A stretch of DNA of 64,000 nucleotides from Alishewanella aestuarii B11 (lineage in GTDB: Bacteria; Pseudomonadota; Gammaproteobacteria; Enterobacterales; Alteromonadaceae), in contig NZ_ALAB01000027.1 in NCBI RefSeq assembly GCF_000280055.1, positions 310,001 to 374,000 on the forward strand. Reading direction: 5' to 3'. Each line of letters begins with the position of its first letter. The stretch's first letter is position 1. Of this stretch, positions 30,294 through 40,904 are shown in pieces. Both the position numbers and the translations under genes were made by a program. Below the pieces are notes generated by a model. That model made no database searches. It saw nothing but the letters and a program-made list of their open reading frames with translations, and was not told the DNA's origin.

Positions 30294-30797
30294 ATGTATC
30301 AGGATGCCCCACGGGCTGGCTTTGCACGGCGCTTAGCAGCCATTATTTATGATGTGTTAATTCTCTGTGCGCTGATTATGCTGGCCGCTGGCCTGGCCAT
30401 GTTTTTTGTGCAAGTGCTGGTGTGGAGTGCCTTGATCACCCTGTTACCCGGGCAGGATATCGCTGCCTATATCACCAGTGGCTGGCGCCGGTGGTTGTAT
30501 TTCGTCTACCTGCTCAGTGTCATTCTCGGTTTTTATGTGTATTTCTGGTGTAAAGCAGGCCAAACACTCGGCATGCGGGCATGGCGGTTGCTGGTCGTCA
30601 GCCAAAGCGGTGAACCATTAACTGCTTTACAGGCACTGTCCAGAGCTCTGCTGGCTTTAGGTAGCCTTGGCAATTTCTGGCTCTGGTTACGCAGGGGTAA
30701 AGGGCTGGCACTGCAGGATCAGCTGACCAACAGTCAGATGATTGTGCTTAGCAAAGATCAAAGTAAGGTGCTGAATTTACATAAAACAGCCCGCTAA
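30294..30797 (+). CDS. RDD family membrane protein
   Basis: A 167-residue protein with about four membrane helices (30-50, 52-65, 80-100 and a weaker one near 127-140). The opening APRAGFARRLAAIIYDVLIL is the RDD signature (Arg then Asp in the first helix), and KAGQTLGMRAWRLLVVS is the second typical block. RDD proteins are small transport-like proteins of mostly unknown substrate. ATG 30294 has AGGAG upstream and is preferred over a longer frame from 30201. First chromosomal gene after the island; it converges on lptG. Confidence 0.85.
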   Translation: MYQDAPRAGFARRLAAIIYDVLILCALIMLAAGLAMFFVQVLVWSALITLLPGQDIAAYITSGWRRWLYFVYLLSVILGFYVYFWCKAGQTLGMRAWRLLVVSQSGEPLTALQALSRALLALGSLGNFWLWLRRGKGLALQDQLTNSQMIVLSKDQSKVLNLHKTAR

Positions 30798-30805
30798 AGC
30801 GGGCT
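30788..30805. terminator. Hairpin between RDD gene and lptG
   Basis: AGCCCGC-TAAA-GCGGGCT, with AAAA before and few Ts after. The RDD stop codon is in the loop. Probably a terminator for the converging genes. Confidence 0.55.
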
Positions 30806-30827
30806 GAGTAAGGTTCGGTAAGTACAC

Positions 30828-31895
30828 CTAGATTTTTCGCCGCATAAAGTACAGCGAAATAGCAATAAACAGCAGGCTGGGTACAGCAGCACCAGCTAAT
30901 GGCGGCAACTGATACACCAGCGCCAGCGGCCCGAATACCTCGTTACTCATATAAAAGCCAAAACCAGTCAGAATGCCCAGCAATACTCTGGCCGCCATGG
31001 TTACGCTACGGAGCGGGCCAAAAATAAAGGACAATGCCAGTAGCAACATCGCCGCCAGGGTAACCGGCTGCAGAATTTTCCGCCAATAGGCTAATTGGTA
31101 ACGGCTGGCTTCCTGACCATTTTGCTGCAGGTAATCGACATATTCGCGTAGCCCCCGCAGTGATAACATTTCCGGTTTAATACTCACCACACTGAGTTTG
31201 TCCGGTGTCAGCGTAGAGCGCCAGCGCTGGGTTGGCAGTCGCTGTTGCTCAATCCGCTCGTCACTAAAGGTCAGTTCAGTAACCTGCTGCAAGCGCCAGG
31301 CATCATCAAGGTATTGCGCCGCTTCGGCCCGTACCACCCGGGCCAGCGCCAGATCCGGTTGAAACTGATAGATAATCACCTCTTTCAGATTCCCCAGATC
31401 GTCGACTTCTTTAATATTCACAAAGCTGTTGCCGTCTTTGGCCCAGACTCCCTGCCGCGCCGCAAATACATTACCGTCTGAGATGGCTTTAATTCTGAGC
31501 TCGCGCGCAGCGCGGTCTGTCACCGGTGCCCCCCACTCTGCTACCGCCATCATTACCAGTACCATCAGCACAGCCGACTTCATCACCGAGTTAATAATAT
31601 TCAGCCGCGATAAGCCAGCAGCCTGCATCACCACCAACTCGCTGCTGCTGGCCAGGATCCCCAGGCCAATCAGGCCGCCGATTAACGCCGCCATTGGAAA
31701 GAACATCACCACATCGCCAGGCACGCTGTACAGCGTAAACAGCGCAGCATGCACCATATCGTAATAACCGCGGCCGATAGAACGCATCTGGTCAATAAAA
31801 CGGAACATCGCTGATAACGCCAGCAAGACGCTTAAGGTTAGCGCCGAGGTAGTAAGAATGGTTTTACCGATATAAAGGTCGAGGATTCTGATCAT
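30828..31895 (-). CDS. lptG: LptG, lipopolysaccharide export permease
   Basis: A 355-residue YjgP/YjgQ-family permease with three helices at each end and a periplasmic beta-jellyroll between. The start MIRILDLYIGKTILTTSALTLSVLLALSAMFRFIDQMR and the end with SNEVFGPLALVYQLPPLAGAAVPSLLF are typical of LptG. With LptF and LptB2 it extracts lipopolysaccharide from the inner membrane and hands it to LptC/LptA. It follows lptF with one base between, so they form one operon. Normal length and no odd features. Confidence 0.95.
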   Translation of the reverse strand: MIRILDLYIGKTILTTSALTLSVLLALSAMFRFIDQMRSIGRGYYDMVHAALFTLYSVPGDVVMFFPMAALIGGLIGLGILASSSELVVMQAAGLSRLNIINSVMKSAVLMVLVMMAVAEWGAPVTDRAARELRIKAISDGNVFAARQGVWAKDGNSFVNIKEVDDLGNLKEVIIYQFQPDLALARVVRAEAAQYLDDAWRLQQVTELTFSDERIEQQRLPTQRWRSTLTPDKLSVVSIKPEMLSLRGLREYVDYLQQNGQEASRYQLAYWRKILQPVTLAAMLLLALSFIFGPLRSVTMAARVLLGILTGFGFYMSNEVFGPLALVYQLPPLAGAAVPSLLFIAISLYFMRRKI

Positions 31896-31896
31896 C

Positions 31897-33000
31897 TTAG
31901 CGCCCCGCTACCCAGGCCCGGATCTTCTGCGCCCCTTCCCGGTTACGCAGGATCAATACCGTCCCCAGCGTCAAACCGGCCGCATGCAGCCACCACATGC
32001 CCAGTTGCGGCGGGATCTTGCCATCCTCCAGCGCCGAGCGGGCGATAATCAGCAAGGCATAGTAGCACAGGTACAGCAGCAGCGCCGGTAATAACCGGCC
32101 AAATTTGCCCTGGCGCGGGTTCACTCGGCTCAGTGGCACGGCAATCAGGGTTAAAATTGGGATTGATAGCGGGATCGCAATCCGCCAATGCCATTCGGCA
32201 ATCGCCTCACTACCGCTTTCTTTTAACAGCGCCGGCGTACTTAAACTGGATAGTTTACGTCGCCGCTGCTCGACCTCCTGTTCGCGGATCTGGATTTGAT
32301 AGCGATCAAATTCGATCACTTCATAAGCCGGTGACTGGCCATCACCGGCATAGCGGCGCCCCTGCTCCAGCGTCATAAGTTGCGCCCCGGTTTCCGGATC
32401 TTCATATACGGCACCGCCTGAGGCATAAACAATAGCCTGTTGGCTGCCGCCGTCTTTTTCGACGGACTGGGCGACAAACACCTTGGCCAGCTGGTTACCG
32501 GAGCGGCTGACCTCCTGCACAAAAATCACTGCTTTTTCATTCGAAGTATGCTGGAACCGGCCTGGTACCAGCGAAAATAAACCGGCGTCCGATTCGGCGC
32601 GCTCCAGTAGCTGATATTCGCGCTCGGTTGCCCAAGGGCTGAAATACAGGGTAACACTGGCGGCCAGCAGCGCCATCATTACCGATAATAGCAGCGTCAG
32701 GCGGGTGACATACCATTCGCTGACGCCGGTAGCATGAAGCACTGTCATCTCACTGTCGGCATAGATTCGACCGTACGCCACCAGGATACCAAGGAAGGCG
32801 CTGAGCGGCAGAATAATCACCGCCAGCTGCGGTAACTTTAACGCCACGATACTCAGTACCAGTTGGCCGGGGATCTCGCCTTCAGAGGCGTCAGCCAGGA
32901 TTTTTACAAAACGTTGACTGATAATAATGGTGGTCAGAATAACAAAGACAGCTAACTGAGCGCGAAAGACTTCACCAATCAGATAACGAAAAATAATCAA
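31897..33000 (-). CDS. lptF: LptF, lipopolysaccharide export permease
   Basis: A 367-residue partner of LptG with the same three-helix, jellyroll, three-helix plan. It starts MIIFRYLIGEVFRAQLAVFVILTTIIISQRFVKILADASEG, and the last helices contain IPLSIPILTLIAVPLSRVNPRQGKFGRLLPALLLYLCYYALL, the usual LptF end. First gene of the leftward operon and divergent from pepA, as in many gammaproteobacteria. Essential for outer-membrane assembly. Confidence 0.95.
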   Translation of the reverse strand: MIIFRYLIGEVFRAQLAVFVILTTIIISQRFVKILADASEGEIPGQLVLSIVALKLPQLAVIILPLSAFLGILVAYGRIYADSEMTVLHATGVSEWYVTRLTLLLSVMMALLAASVTLYFSPWATEREYQLLERAESDAGLFSLVPGRFQHTSNEKAVIFVQEVSRSGNQLAKVFVAQSVEKDGGSQQAIVYASGGAVYEDPETGAQLMTLEQGRRYAGDGQSPAYEVIEFDRYQIQIREQEVEQRRRKLSSLSTPALLKESGSEAIAEWHWRIAIPLSIPILTLIAVPLSRVNPRQGKFGRLLPALLLYLCYYALLIIARSALEDGKIPPQLGMWWLHAAGLTLGTVLILRNREGAQKIRAWVAGR

Positions 33001-33214
33001 AAATGCCCCCTAAAAACCTGTCTTTTCTCTGGAAAGCTGGTGATTTTTCAGTAAACTTGGTATTTATACACTTTATTATCGGGCAAAGCGGCATTAAAAC
33101 CGAGCTTTTTCAGTAAAACCCGGTAAAATTTCAGCACCATACCTTGTGGCTGCCGCGTCTGCTGTATGCGATCAGCGCCCATAGTAGCACAGTCTCTTAG
33201 AATCAGGAGTAAAC
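33001..33214. promoter_or_regulatory. Divergent promoter region lptF / pepA
   Basis: 214 bases between divergent start codons. TTGGTATTTATACACTTTATTAT around 33057 is AT-rich and promoter-like. No specific operator was identified. Confidence 0.45.
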
Positions 33215-34723
33215 ATGGAGTTCAGCGTCAAAAGCGGAAGTCCGGAAAAACAACGCAGTGCCTGCATTGTGGTCGGTGTGTATGAGCCACGCCGGCTGTC
33301 CGCCGTAGCCGAGCAACTGGATAAAATCAGTGAAGGCTATATCAGTAACTTATTACGCCGCGGCGACCTGGAAGGCAAACCAGGCCAGATGCTGTTACTG
33401 CACCATGTGCCCAATGTATTAAGTGAGCGTGTATTATTGGTTGGTTGTGGCAAAGAGCGCGAATTAGATGAGCGCCAGTACCGTCAGATCATCGCCAAAA
33501 CTATTAGCACCCTGAACGAAACCGGCTCGATGGAAGCGGTATGCTTTTTATCCGAGCTGCATGTTAAAGGCCGCGATACCTACTGGAAAGTACGTCATGC
33601 GGTGGAAACCACACAGGATTGCCTCTACGTCTTTGATAAGCTGAAAAGCAAAAAGGACGAAACCCGCCGCCCGCTGCGTAAAATTGTATTTAATGTGCCG
33701 ACCCGCCGCGATCTGACGATTGGCGAGCGCGCAGTGGAACATGGTTTAGCTATCGCTGCCGGTATTAAGCAGTGTAAAGATGTCGGGAATATGCCGCCGA
33801 ATATCTGTACCCCGGCCTATCTGGCCGAACAGGCGTCAGCACTGAGTAAGTTATCGGATAAGGTCAGCGTTGAAGTATTAGGCGTAGCCGAAATGTCAGC
33901 TCTGGGCATGAACTCCTACCTGGCGGTTGGCCGCGGTTCAGTGAATGAACCGAAAATGTCGGTGATCAAATATCAGGGCGCGGCCGATAACAGCGCGCCG
34001 GTGGTACTGGTTGGTAAGGGTCTGACCTTCGACTCCGGCGGTATCAGCCTGAAACCGGGCGATGGCATGGATGAGATGAAGTTTGATATGTGTGGTGCCG
34101 CCTCAGTGCTGGGTACCATGCAGGCAGTGATTAACCTGCAGTTACCGGTAAATATCGTCGCGGTACTGGCAGCAGCGGAAAATATGCCAGATGCCAACGC
34201 TTACCGGCCAGGTGATATCCTGACCACCATGTCAGGCCAAACCGTCGAAGTGCTGAATACCGATGCCGAAGGCCGGCTGGTGCTGTGCGATGCGCTGACC
34301 TATGTCGAACGCTTTGACCCTGAGCTGGTGATTGATGTGGCGACCCTGACCGGTGCCTGCGTGATTGCACTGGGTAAACATGCCTCTGGCCTGCTGAGTA
34401 ACCATAACCCATTGGCGCATGAGCTGCTGAATGCCTCGGAGCAAAGTGGCGATCGTGCCTGGCGCCTGCCGCTATGGGATGAGTATCAGGATCAGCTGGA
34501 GAGCCCGTTTGCTGACTTTAGCAACCTGGGTGGCCGCGCTGCCGGTACCATTACTGCCGCTTGCTTCCTGTCACGCTTTACCCGCAAATATCATTGGGCA
34601 CATCTGGATATCGCCGGTACCGCCTGGCGCAGTGGCGGTAAAGACAAAGGTTCAACCGGCCGGCCGGTCGCATTGCTAACCCAGTTCCTGATCAATCGTA
34701 CTGGTCAGCAGCAGGATCACTGA
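33215..34723 (+). CDS. pepA: PepA, leucyl aminopeptidase / XerCD accessory protein
   Basis: A 502-residue M17 aminopeptidase. The N-terminal macro-like domain (1-160) is followed by the catalytic domain with [16 protein letters not shown] (metal-binding Lys and Asp), MKFDMCGAA and the signature [10 protein letters not shown]. It removes N-terminal residues from peptides with two metal ions. In E. coli it also binds DNA at cer and carAB sites. It overlaps holC by one base. AGGAGT stands upstream of ATG 33215. Confidence 0.97.
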   Translation: MEFSVKSGSPEKQRSACIVVGVYEPRRLSAVAEQLDKISEGYISNLLRRGDLEGKPGQMLLLHHVPNVLSERVLLVGCGKERELDERQYRQIIAKTISTLNETGSMEAVCFLSELHVKGRDTYWKVRHAVETTQDCLYVFDKLKSKKDETRRPLRKIVFNVPTRRDLTIGERAVEHGLAIAAGIKQCKDVGNMPPNICTPAYLAEQASALSKLSDKVSVEVLGVAEMSALGMNSYLAVGRGSVNEPKMSVIKYQGAADNSAPVVLVGKGLTFDSGGISLKPGDGMDEMKFDMCGAASVLGTMQAVINLQLPVNIVAVLAAAENMPDANAYRPGDILTTMSGQTVEVLNTDAEGRLVLCDALTYVERFDPELVIDVATLTGACVIALGKHASGLLSNHNPLAHELLNASEQSGDRAWRLPLWDEYQDQLESPFADFSNLGGRAAGTITAACFLSRFTRKYHWAHLDIAGTAWRSGGKDKGSTGRPVALLTQFLINRTGQQQDH

Positions 34724-35187
34724 TGCAGGTTACCTTCTATGTGCTGGCTGAGCAAAGTGCTGCAGCCAGTACCGGTTCCCAAGCTAATGAGCTGACGCCT
34801 GCGCCAGCTCATTTTGCTTTAGCCTGCCAGCTTTGCGCCCAGCTATACCGCGCCAAACAACGGGTTTTCGTATATACTGCCGACCAACAAAGCGCTGAAG
34901 TGCTGGATGAACTGTTATGGCAATTTGAGCCAGACAGTTTTGTGCCGCACAACCTGGCCGGTGAAGGCCCGCAACGCGGCGCACCGGTAGAAATTGGCTG
35001 GCAGGCGCCCAAAGCCAGCCGCCAGGTGTTAATTAACCTGGCCGATCAGGTACCGGACTTTGCCCGGCGCTTTAACCAAATTATTGAATTTGTGCCCGCC
35101 GAGCCAACGCTAAAAGCGCAGGCGCGGGAACGCTACAAGCAGTATCGACAGGCGGGCATTCTGCCGGAAACGATTACTGCCGACTGA
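34723..35187 (+). CDS. holC: HolC, DNA polymerase III chi subunit
   Basis: A 154-residue protein beginning [10 protein letters not shown], with [48 protein letters not shown], the classic chi motif, and GAPVEIGW and [20 protein letters not shown] near the end. Chi links the clamp loader to SSB. The pepA-holC-valS order is conserved across gammaproteobacteria. The start overlaps the pepA stop (TGATG). Confidence 0.95.
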   Translation: MQVTFYVLAEQSAAASTGSQANELTPAPAHFALACQLCAQLYRAKQRVFVYTADQQSAEVLDELLWQFEPDSFVPHNLAGEGPQRGAPVEIGWQAPKASRQVLINLADQVPDFARRFNQIIEFVPAEPTLKAQARERYKQYRQAGILPETITAD

Positions 35188-35206
35188 ATTTACAGGTATC
35201 ACTCAG

Positions 35207-38065
35207 ATGGAAAAAACCTTTAACCCCAGTGAAATAGAACAGGCGATGTATCAGGCCTGGGAAAGCAAGGGCTATTTTAAACCGAACGGCGATAACCGGC
35301 CGGGTAATAACTACTGCATTATGATCCCGCCTCCAAATGTTACCGGTAGCCTGCATATGGGGCATGCGTTCCAGCAAACCATTATGGATGCGCTCACCCG
35401 CTATCAGCGGATGCAGGGCAAAAATGCGCTGTGGCAAGTTGGTACTGACCATGCCGGTATCGCCACCCAGATGGTAGTAGAGCGTAAACTGGCGCAGGAA
35501 GGTCTGCCCGGCCGCGCCGAGCTTGGCCGCGACAAATTTATTGAAAAGGTATGGCAATGGAAGGCTGAATCCGGCGGTACCATTACCTCACAAATGCGCC
35601 GCCTGGGGAACTCGGTCGATTGGGACCGTGAACGCTTTACCATGGATGCCGGCCTGTCGAATGCCGTGCAGGAAGTCTTTGTCCGGCTGTATGAAGATGA
35701 TTTGATTTACCGCGGCAAACGCCTGGTAAACTGGGATCCGAAACTGCATACCGCGATTTCGGATCTGGAAGTCGAGAACAAAGAGCAAAAAGGCCAGTTC
35801 TGGCACCTGCGTTATCCGCTGGCCGATGGCATAAAGACCGCCGATGGTAAAGACTATCTGGTGGTGGCGACCACCCGCCCGGAAACCATGCTCGGTGACA
35901 GCGCCGTTGCGGTAAACCCGGATGACGAGCGCTATAAAGATCTGATTGGCAAAACCATCCTATTACCGCTGGCCAACCGCCGCATACCGATTATCGCTGA
36001 TGAACACGCCGACATGAGCAAAGGCAGCGGTTGCGTCAAAATCACGCCGGCGCATGACTTTAACGACTACGAAGTCGGTAAGCGTCATCAACTGCCACTG
36101 ATTAATGTGATGACCCCGGATGCCACTATCCGTCAGAGCGCAGACTGCTACCATATTAACGGCCAGCCAAATACTGAACTGCAGATTGCCATCCCGGCTG
36201 AATATCAAGGCCTGGACCGCTACGATGCCCGCAAAGCCATCGTTGCCGCCTTTGATGCCGCCGGCTTGCTGGAAAAAATTGAAGAGGTCAACAACACCCT
36301 GCCTTATGGTGATCGCAGCGGCGTGGTAATTGAGCCGATGCTGACTGATCAGTGGTATGTGCGGGTTGCGCCACTGGCGAAAACGGCGACCGAAGCGGTA
36401 GAAAACGGCGATATTCAGTTTGTGCCAAAACAATACGAGAATATGTATTACAGCTGGATGCGTGATATTCAGGATTGGTGTATCTCGCGTCAGCTGTGGT
36501 GGGGCCACCGGATTCCAGCCTGGTATGATGCCGACGGCAAGATTTATGTCGGTCGTAGCGAAGCTGAGGTGCGCAGTAAATATCAGCTGGCAGCTAGTGT
36601 CAGCCTGAATCAAGATAATGATGTGCTAGACACCTGGTTTAGTTCGGCGCTGTGGACATTCTCGACGTTGGGTTGGCCAGAGCAAACCGAAGATTTAAAG
36701 AACTTCCATCCTACCGATGTGTTAGTGACCGGCTTTGACATTATTTTCTTCTGGGTTGCCCGGATGATCATGATGACCATGCACTTTATTAAAGATGCCG
36801 ATGGTAAGCCGCAAGTACCCTTTAAGACAGTTTATGTCACCGGCCTGATCCGGGATGAAAACGGCGATAAGATGTCAAAATCCAAGGGTAATGTGATTGA
36901 CCCACTGGATATGATTGACGGCATTACGCTGGACGCACTGCTGGAAAAACGCACTGCCAATATGATGCAGCCGCAGCTGGCAAAGAAAATTGCCGACCGT
37001 ACCAGCAAGCAGTTCCCGGAGGGTATTCCGGCCAGCGGCACCGATGCGGTGCGTTTTACGCTGGCTGCACTGGCGTCTACCGGGCGTGATATCAACTGGG
37101 ATATGAAACGCTTAGAAGGTTACCGTAACTTCTGCAATAAACTGTGGAATGCCAGCCGCTATGTGCTAATGAATACCGAAGGCCAGGACTGCGGCTTTAA
37201 CAGCAACGATAAGGTGCTGTCACTGGCCGATAAATGGATCCTGGCACAATACCAGCAAACGGTAAAACAAGTACGGCATTACTTCGACAGCTATCGCTTT
37301 GATCTGGCCGCCACTGCACTGTATGAGTTTACCTGGAACCAGTTCTGTGACTGGTATCTGGAGCTGACCAAGCCGGTGTTGTTCAAAGGCTCTGAAGCAG
37401 AGCAGCGCGGCACCCGCCATACGCTGATCACCGTGCTGGAAAGCCTGTTACGCCTGATGCATCCGATTATGCCTTATATCACCGAAAGTATCTGGCAAGC
37501 CGTTAAGCCACTGGCCGGTATTAACAGCGACAGCATTATGCTGGCCGCCTATCCGGTTTATCAGGCCGAGCTGGTGGATGAAACGGCGCAGGCCGATCTG
37601 GAATGGTTAAAAGCCGTGATCACCGCTATCCGTAACGTGCGTGGCGAAATGAATATTGCGCCGTCTAAGCCATTAACGGTATTGCTGCGTAATCTTAATG
37701 CAGAAGAGCAGCGCCGACTGGAGCAAAACCGTAATTTCCTGCTGGTAATGGCGAAACTGGACAGCCTGGAGGTATTGGCGGCTGATGCTAAGGCGCCAGC
37801 CAGCGCCACTCAGCTGATTGGCAGCATGGACCTGCTGATCCCAATGGCGGGTTTAATTGATAAAGCAGCAGAACTGGGCCGTATTGCCAAGCAACTGGAA
37901 AAAACCGAGCAAGAGTTATCCCGGGTTGCGGGCAAGCTGAACAACGAAGGCTTTGTTGCCAAGGCACCGGAAGCGGTGCTAGAGAAGGAGCGCGCTAAAC
38001 TCGCTGAACTGGAGCAGGCAGTAAGCAAACTGCAGGCGCAGCAGGCCGAAATCGCCGCCTTATAG
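35207..38065 (+). CDS. valS: ValS, valyl-tRNA synthetase
   Basis: A 952-residue class I synthetase. The HIGH-type motif is [14 protein letters not shown] (about 41-54). The CP1 editing domain covers about 190-330 and contains [10 protein letters not shown]. The KMSKS motif is [10 protein letters not shown] (about 549-558). An anticodon-binding domain and a C-terminal coiled coil (about 885-952) complete it. It charges tRNA-Val and hydrolyses mischarged Thr. Last gene of the pepA operon. Confidence 0.98.
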   Translation: MEKTFNPSEIEQAMYQAWESKGYFKPNGDNRPGNNYCIMIPPPNVTGSLHMGHAFQQTIMDALTRYQRMQGKNALWQVGTDHAGIATQMVVERKLAQEGLPGRAELGRDKFIEKVWQWKAESGGTITSQMRRLGNSVDWDRERFTMDAGLSNAVQEVFVRLYEDDLIYRGKRLVNWDPKLHTAISDLEVENKEQKGQFWHLRYPLADGIKTADGKDYLVVATTRPETMLGDSAVAVNPDDERYKDLIGKTILLPLANRRIPIIADEHADMSKGSGCVKITPAHDFNDYEVGKRHQLPLINVMTPDATIRQSADCYHINGQPNTELQIAIPAEYQGLDRYDARKAIVAAFDAAGLLEKIEEVNNTLPYGDRSGVVIEPMLTDQWYVRVAPLAKTATEAVENGDIQFVPKQYENMYYSWMRDIQDWCISRQLWWGHRIPAWYDADGKIYVGRSEAEVRSKYQLAASVSLNQDNDVLDTWFSSALWTFSTLGWPEQTEDLKNFHPTDVLVTGFDIIFFWVARMIMMTMHFIKDADGKPQVPFKTVYVTGLIRDENGDKMSKSKGNVIDPLDMIDGITLDALLEKRTANMMQPQLAKKIADRTSKQFPEGIPASGTDAVRFTLAALASTGRDINWDMKRLEGYRNFCNKLWNASRYVLMNTEGQDCGFNSNDKVLSLADKWILAQYQQTVKQVRHYFDSYRFDLAATALYEFTWNQFCDWYLELTKPVLFKGSEAEQRGTRHTLITVLESLLRLMHPIMPYITESIWQAVKPLAGINSDSIMLAAYPVYQAELVDETAQADLEWLKAVITAIRNVRGEMNIAPSKPLTVLLRNLNAEEQRRLEQNRNFLLVMAKLDSLEVLAADAKAPASATQLIGSMDLLIPMAGLIDKAAELGRIAKQLEKTEQELSRVAGKLNNEGFVAKAPEAVLEKERAKLAELEQAVSKLQAQQAEIAAL

Positions 38066-38090
38066 TAGTCGGTAATTTCTATCCCGACAG

Positions 38091-38147
38091 CCCCCTTTCC
38101 GGGGGTAACCTGACCATAAAAAATGCCGGACTATGCCGGCATTTTTT
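38091..38147. terminator. Terminators after valS
   Basis: CCCCC-TTTCC-GGGGG is followed by a perfect 12-bp stem AAAAAATGCCGG-ACTATG-CCGGCATTTTTT (38118-38147). A-run and T-run on the two sides make the second a bidirectional intrinsic terminator for valS and the converging PEP-CTERM gene. Confidence 0.9.
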
Positions 38148-38162
38148 ATTTAACGATTGATA

Positions 38163-38957
38163 CTATGCGACTAACTGCTTGCGACGACGTACACCGACCA
38201 GAGCCATTAAACCCAACCCCATCAGCGCCAGCACACCAGGTGCAGCAACGATAGTCACAGGTTCAGTGGTGATCAGGAATGCGAACTGGGCGTCGGTAAA
38301 TTGGTTCTCCTGGGTTTTAAAGCCAAAACATGGACCAACAATACCGGCTTGCGCACAGGTCGCAGCGTCCATTGGATTTAAAGAACCACTGGTTTCAATA
38401 ATGCTGATAAAGTAGGTAAAACCGTTATAGTCAAAAGACGCATTCAACGCATCAGTTGAGATAACAAAAATATCATCACATACCGATAACGATGGGAATG
38501 GGCAAGGACTTTGGTTCGGTGTTTCAATAAAATTAATACTGAAATTTGCTACCAGTAAGTCTAAGGTGTCATCCACCGGATTAATTGGTGTTAACAACAG
38601 TGTTGACTGTAACACTGCGTTGGTCAGCGTTGCATAAGAAGCGCTGATCGGGTTGTTGTAGTGCGTGATAATATTAGTCAATGCAAAAGGGCCGTTGGTA
38701 TTGATGGTACCATTAGCCGGTGATTCGGTGATACCTAAACCACTACGACCACCACCAATCACATCGTGACTACCACCGGGTGCACCCCAGGTTAGCAGAG
38801 ATGCTGATGTTGACTGAGTTCCTGTACCAGCCCCAAAGGTCCAGCCAGTCCAACCTAACGTAACGGTATAGTCCCATTGCGTGACCATTGCAGCCTGGGT
38901 GAAGGGCGCTAATAACAACGCGACCCCTGCGATGGCACCTTTCAAAATTTTCTTCAT
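38163..38957 (-). CDS. THxN-type PEP-CTERM secreted protein
   Basis: A 264-residue exported protein. The signal peptide is MKKILKGAIAGVALLLAPFTQA. ITHYNNPI (about residue 100) is the TH-x-N motif that names the family. Four cysteines lie in the C-terminal half. The end, APGVLALMGLGLMALVGVRRRKQ, is a PEP-CTERM-like sorting tail with the Pro-Glu replaced by APG. Such proteins are processed by an exosortase and linked to exopolysaccharide. ATG 38957 has GGAGCGAG upstream and is preferred over the longer frame from 39023. Confidence 0.8.
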   Translation of the reverse strand: MKKILKGAIAGVALLLAPFTQAAMVTQWDYTVTLGWTGWTFGAGTGTQSTSASLLTWGAPGGSHDVIGGGRSGLGITESPANGTINTNGPFALTNIITHYNNPISASYATLTNAVLQSTLLLTPINPVDDTLDLLVANFSINFIETPNQSPCPFPSLSVCDDIFVISTDALNASFDYNGFTYFISIIETSGSLNPMDAATCAQAGIVGPCFGFKTQENQFTDAQFAFLITTEPVTIVAAPGVLALMGLGLMALVGVRRRKQLVA

Positions 38958-39348
38958 TTTCTCGCTCCTGCAAAATGTTTTATCAGCTTGCTCAATGCTC
39001 GTCTGACGATTAACTACAACCATGAATTAGCATAGAGCGTGCCATAAAATAACTACTTGACTTGGCGAAAGTTAATTTCAACGCAAATGTCAGGCTGTAA
39101 AAATAGCTGACAGCTGTCGCCCTATATCAGGCACAAAGATTCCAATTGTGCAAAATCGTTTTTTTGCTATGATGCACGCGTTTGTCTGCATAAAGATCAG
39201 ACAGACCTGCGCTGGATACTTATGCAGCTAAACCGCCCGTTTAGCCAGAGCACCACGCAGTGTTCCGCTCCGTTGAGTTGTAAATCTGCTGCAACGGTTC
39301 AGTTAACTTTGCCGGCTATCCCGGCTTTTATTACGAGAATAAGCAACC
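38958..39348. other. Intergenic region between PEP-CTERM and NhaC genes
   Basis: 390 bases between divergent genes. No small gene is supported. Short self-complementary pieces exist (for example GCCGGCTATCCCGGC near 39311), but no known riboswitch was recognised. It must carry both promoters. Confidence 0.45.
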
Positions 39349-40857
39349 ATGTCAGCAGATGCTTCTTTAGAGAGTCTGGCCGAACCTATTGCCGCGGCGG
39401 CCGAAGCGGCCGCCCTTGCAGCACCCTCTGCCTTAAGCTTAATTCCACCGATCGTGGTATTGGTTTTCGCAGTTTGGTTAAAGCGCCCGATACTGGCGTT
39501 AGTATTGGGTGCAGTGGTCGGTTTGTTATTACTCAGCCCCACTGAGTCGCTTTCAAACTTTTCCGATATTGCCGTCGACGTGATGCAGGATGAAACCATC
39601 GGCTGGTTAATTCTGGTCTGTGCCGGCTTTGGTGCGCTAATTGGCTTATTAATTCATACTGGCGGTGCAGTGGCATTTGGTCGTTTTGGCGCTCAGAAAG
39701 CCAAAGGCCAACGTTCATCGATGTTTATGACCTTTATTATGGGCTGTATTATCTTTGTCGATGACTATCTGAATGCGCTGTCTGTTGGCGAAGCGATGAA
39801 GCGGGTTACCGATAAATTTAAAGTCTCGCGTCAAAAGCTGGCTTATATCGTCGATTCTACCGCTGCGCCAATTTGTGTACTGGTCCCAATCTCTACCTGG
39901 GCGGTGTTCTTTGGTGGCTTACTGGAGGATAACGATATCGCCGAAAAAGGCAAAGGTGTCGCCGTTTATATCGAGGCCATTCCTTATATGCTGTATCCCA
40001 TACTAGCAGTAATCGTAGTGATGCTGGTAGCGCTAAAACTGATGCCAGACATCGGCCCAATGAAGAAAGCTGAGCTTGCTATGCAGCAAGGTAAACCGAT
40101 CGACTGTGAATTGGCCGATTCACCAAGCCAGCCAGTACGTTTACAGCATCATGCCGCTGAAGAAATGCCCTACCATACCAGTGATGAGTATGCGGTCAGC
40201 TCAATTGAAGAAGAGTTTGAAAGCAGCAATAAGCAAGGCAAGGTGCATAACTTTATGGTGCCGATGCTGTCGCTGATTGTATTTACCGTATTGCTGGGTG
40301 ACTCACTAAGCGAACCAGATGTATTAAAAGGCGTGATTGCCGCGCTGGTGTTCTCGCTGATTTATTACGGTGTACAAAAGCTGATGTCGCTGTCAGAAAT
40401 GATGGACGTGATGATGAATGGCTTTAAAACCATGCTGCCAGCCATCAGTACCGTCATTGCCGCCTTTATTTTTAAAGATGTCTGCGACAAATTAGGCCTG
40501 CCACTTTTTGTTATTGAGAATCTGGCACCTTATATGACTGCACAAATGCTACCAGCACTGGTGTTTCTGGCCATGGCGTTACTGGCGTTTGCTACCGGCT
40601 CGAGCTGGGGGATTTTTGCGGTATCAATTCCGATCGTAATGCCATTGGCTACGGCGGTCGATGCTAATATTCCACTGGTTATCGGTGCGCTGTTATCTGC
40701 CAGCTCGTTTGGTAGTCAGGCCTGTTTCTATAGTGATTCAACCGTACTAGCGGCTCAAGGATCTGGCTGCAACTTGATGAGTCACGCCGTTACGCAATTT
40801 CCATACGCGCTAATTGCGGCGATTATTGCCTTTGTTGGCTTTATCCTAATCGCCTAA
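39349..40857 (+). CDS. NhaC-family Na+/H+ antiporter or related amino-acid exchanger
   Basis: A 502-residue membrane protein with 11-12 helices. The N-terminal 30 residues are alanine-rich. Conserved points include CIIFVDDYLNALSVGEAMKRVTDKFKVSR, YIVDSTAAPICVLVPISTWAVFFGG and FATGSSWGIFAVSIPIVMPLA, which are typical of NhaC. A cytoplasmic loop of about 80 residues (250-300) is acidic. It exports sodium or exchanges organic cations or amino acids; the substrate cannot be told from sequence. Monocistronic, with a strong terminator downstream. Confidence 0.85.
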   Translation: MSADASLESLAEPIAAAAEAAALAAPSALSLIPPIVVLVFAVWLKRPILALVLGAVVGLLLLSPTESLSNFSDIAVDVMQDETIGWLILVCAGFGALIGLLIHTGGAVAFGRFGAQKAKGQRSSMFMTFIMGCIIFVDDYLNALSVGEAMKRVTDKFKVSRQKLAYIVDSTAAPICVLVPISTWAVFFGGLLEDNDIAEKGKGVAVYIEAIPYMLYPILAVIVVMLVALKLMPDIGPMKKAELAMQQGKPIDCELADSPSQPVRLQHHAAEEMPYHTSDEYAVSSIEEEFESSNKQGKVHNFMVPMLSLIVFTVLLGDSLSEPDVLKGVIAALVFSLIYYGVQKLMSLSEMMDVMMNGFKTMLPAISTVIAAFIFKDVCDKLGLPLFVIENLAPYMTAQMLPALVFLAMALLAFATGSSWGIFAVSIPIVMPLATAVDANIPLVIGALLSASSFGSQACFYSDSTVLAAQGSGCNLMSHAVTQFPYALIAAIIAFVGFILIA

Positions 40858-40866
40858 GCATCTTAA

Positions 40867-40895
40867 ACAAAGGGGATGCCTGACATCCCCTTTGT
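40867..40895. terminator. Bidirectional terminator between NhaC and MarC genes
   Basis: ACAAAGGGGATG-CCTGA-CATCCCCTTTGT, a perfect 12-bp stem with a short loop, between two converging genes. Confidence 0.85.
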
Positions 40896-40904
40896 CTTAT
40901 CAAC

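Noticed and set aside
39180-39348. Lysine or other riboswitch before the NhaC gene
   Set aside because: Small hairpins are present, but no conserved riboswitch core could be matched.
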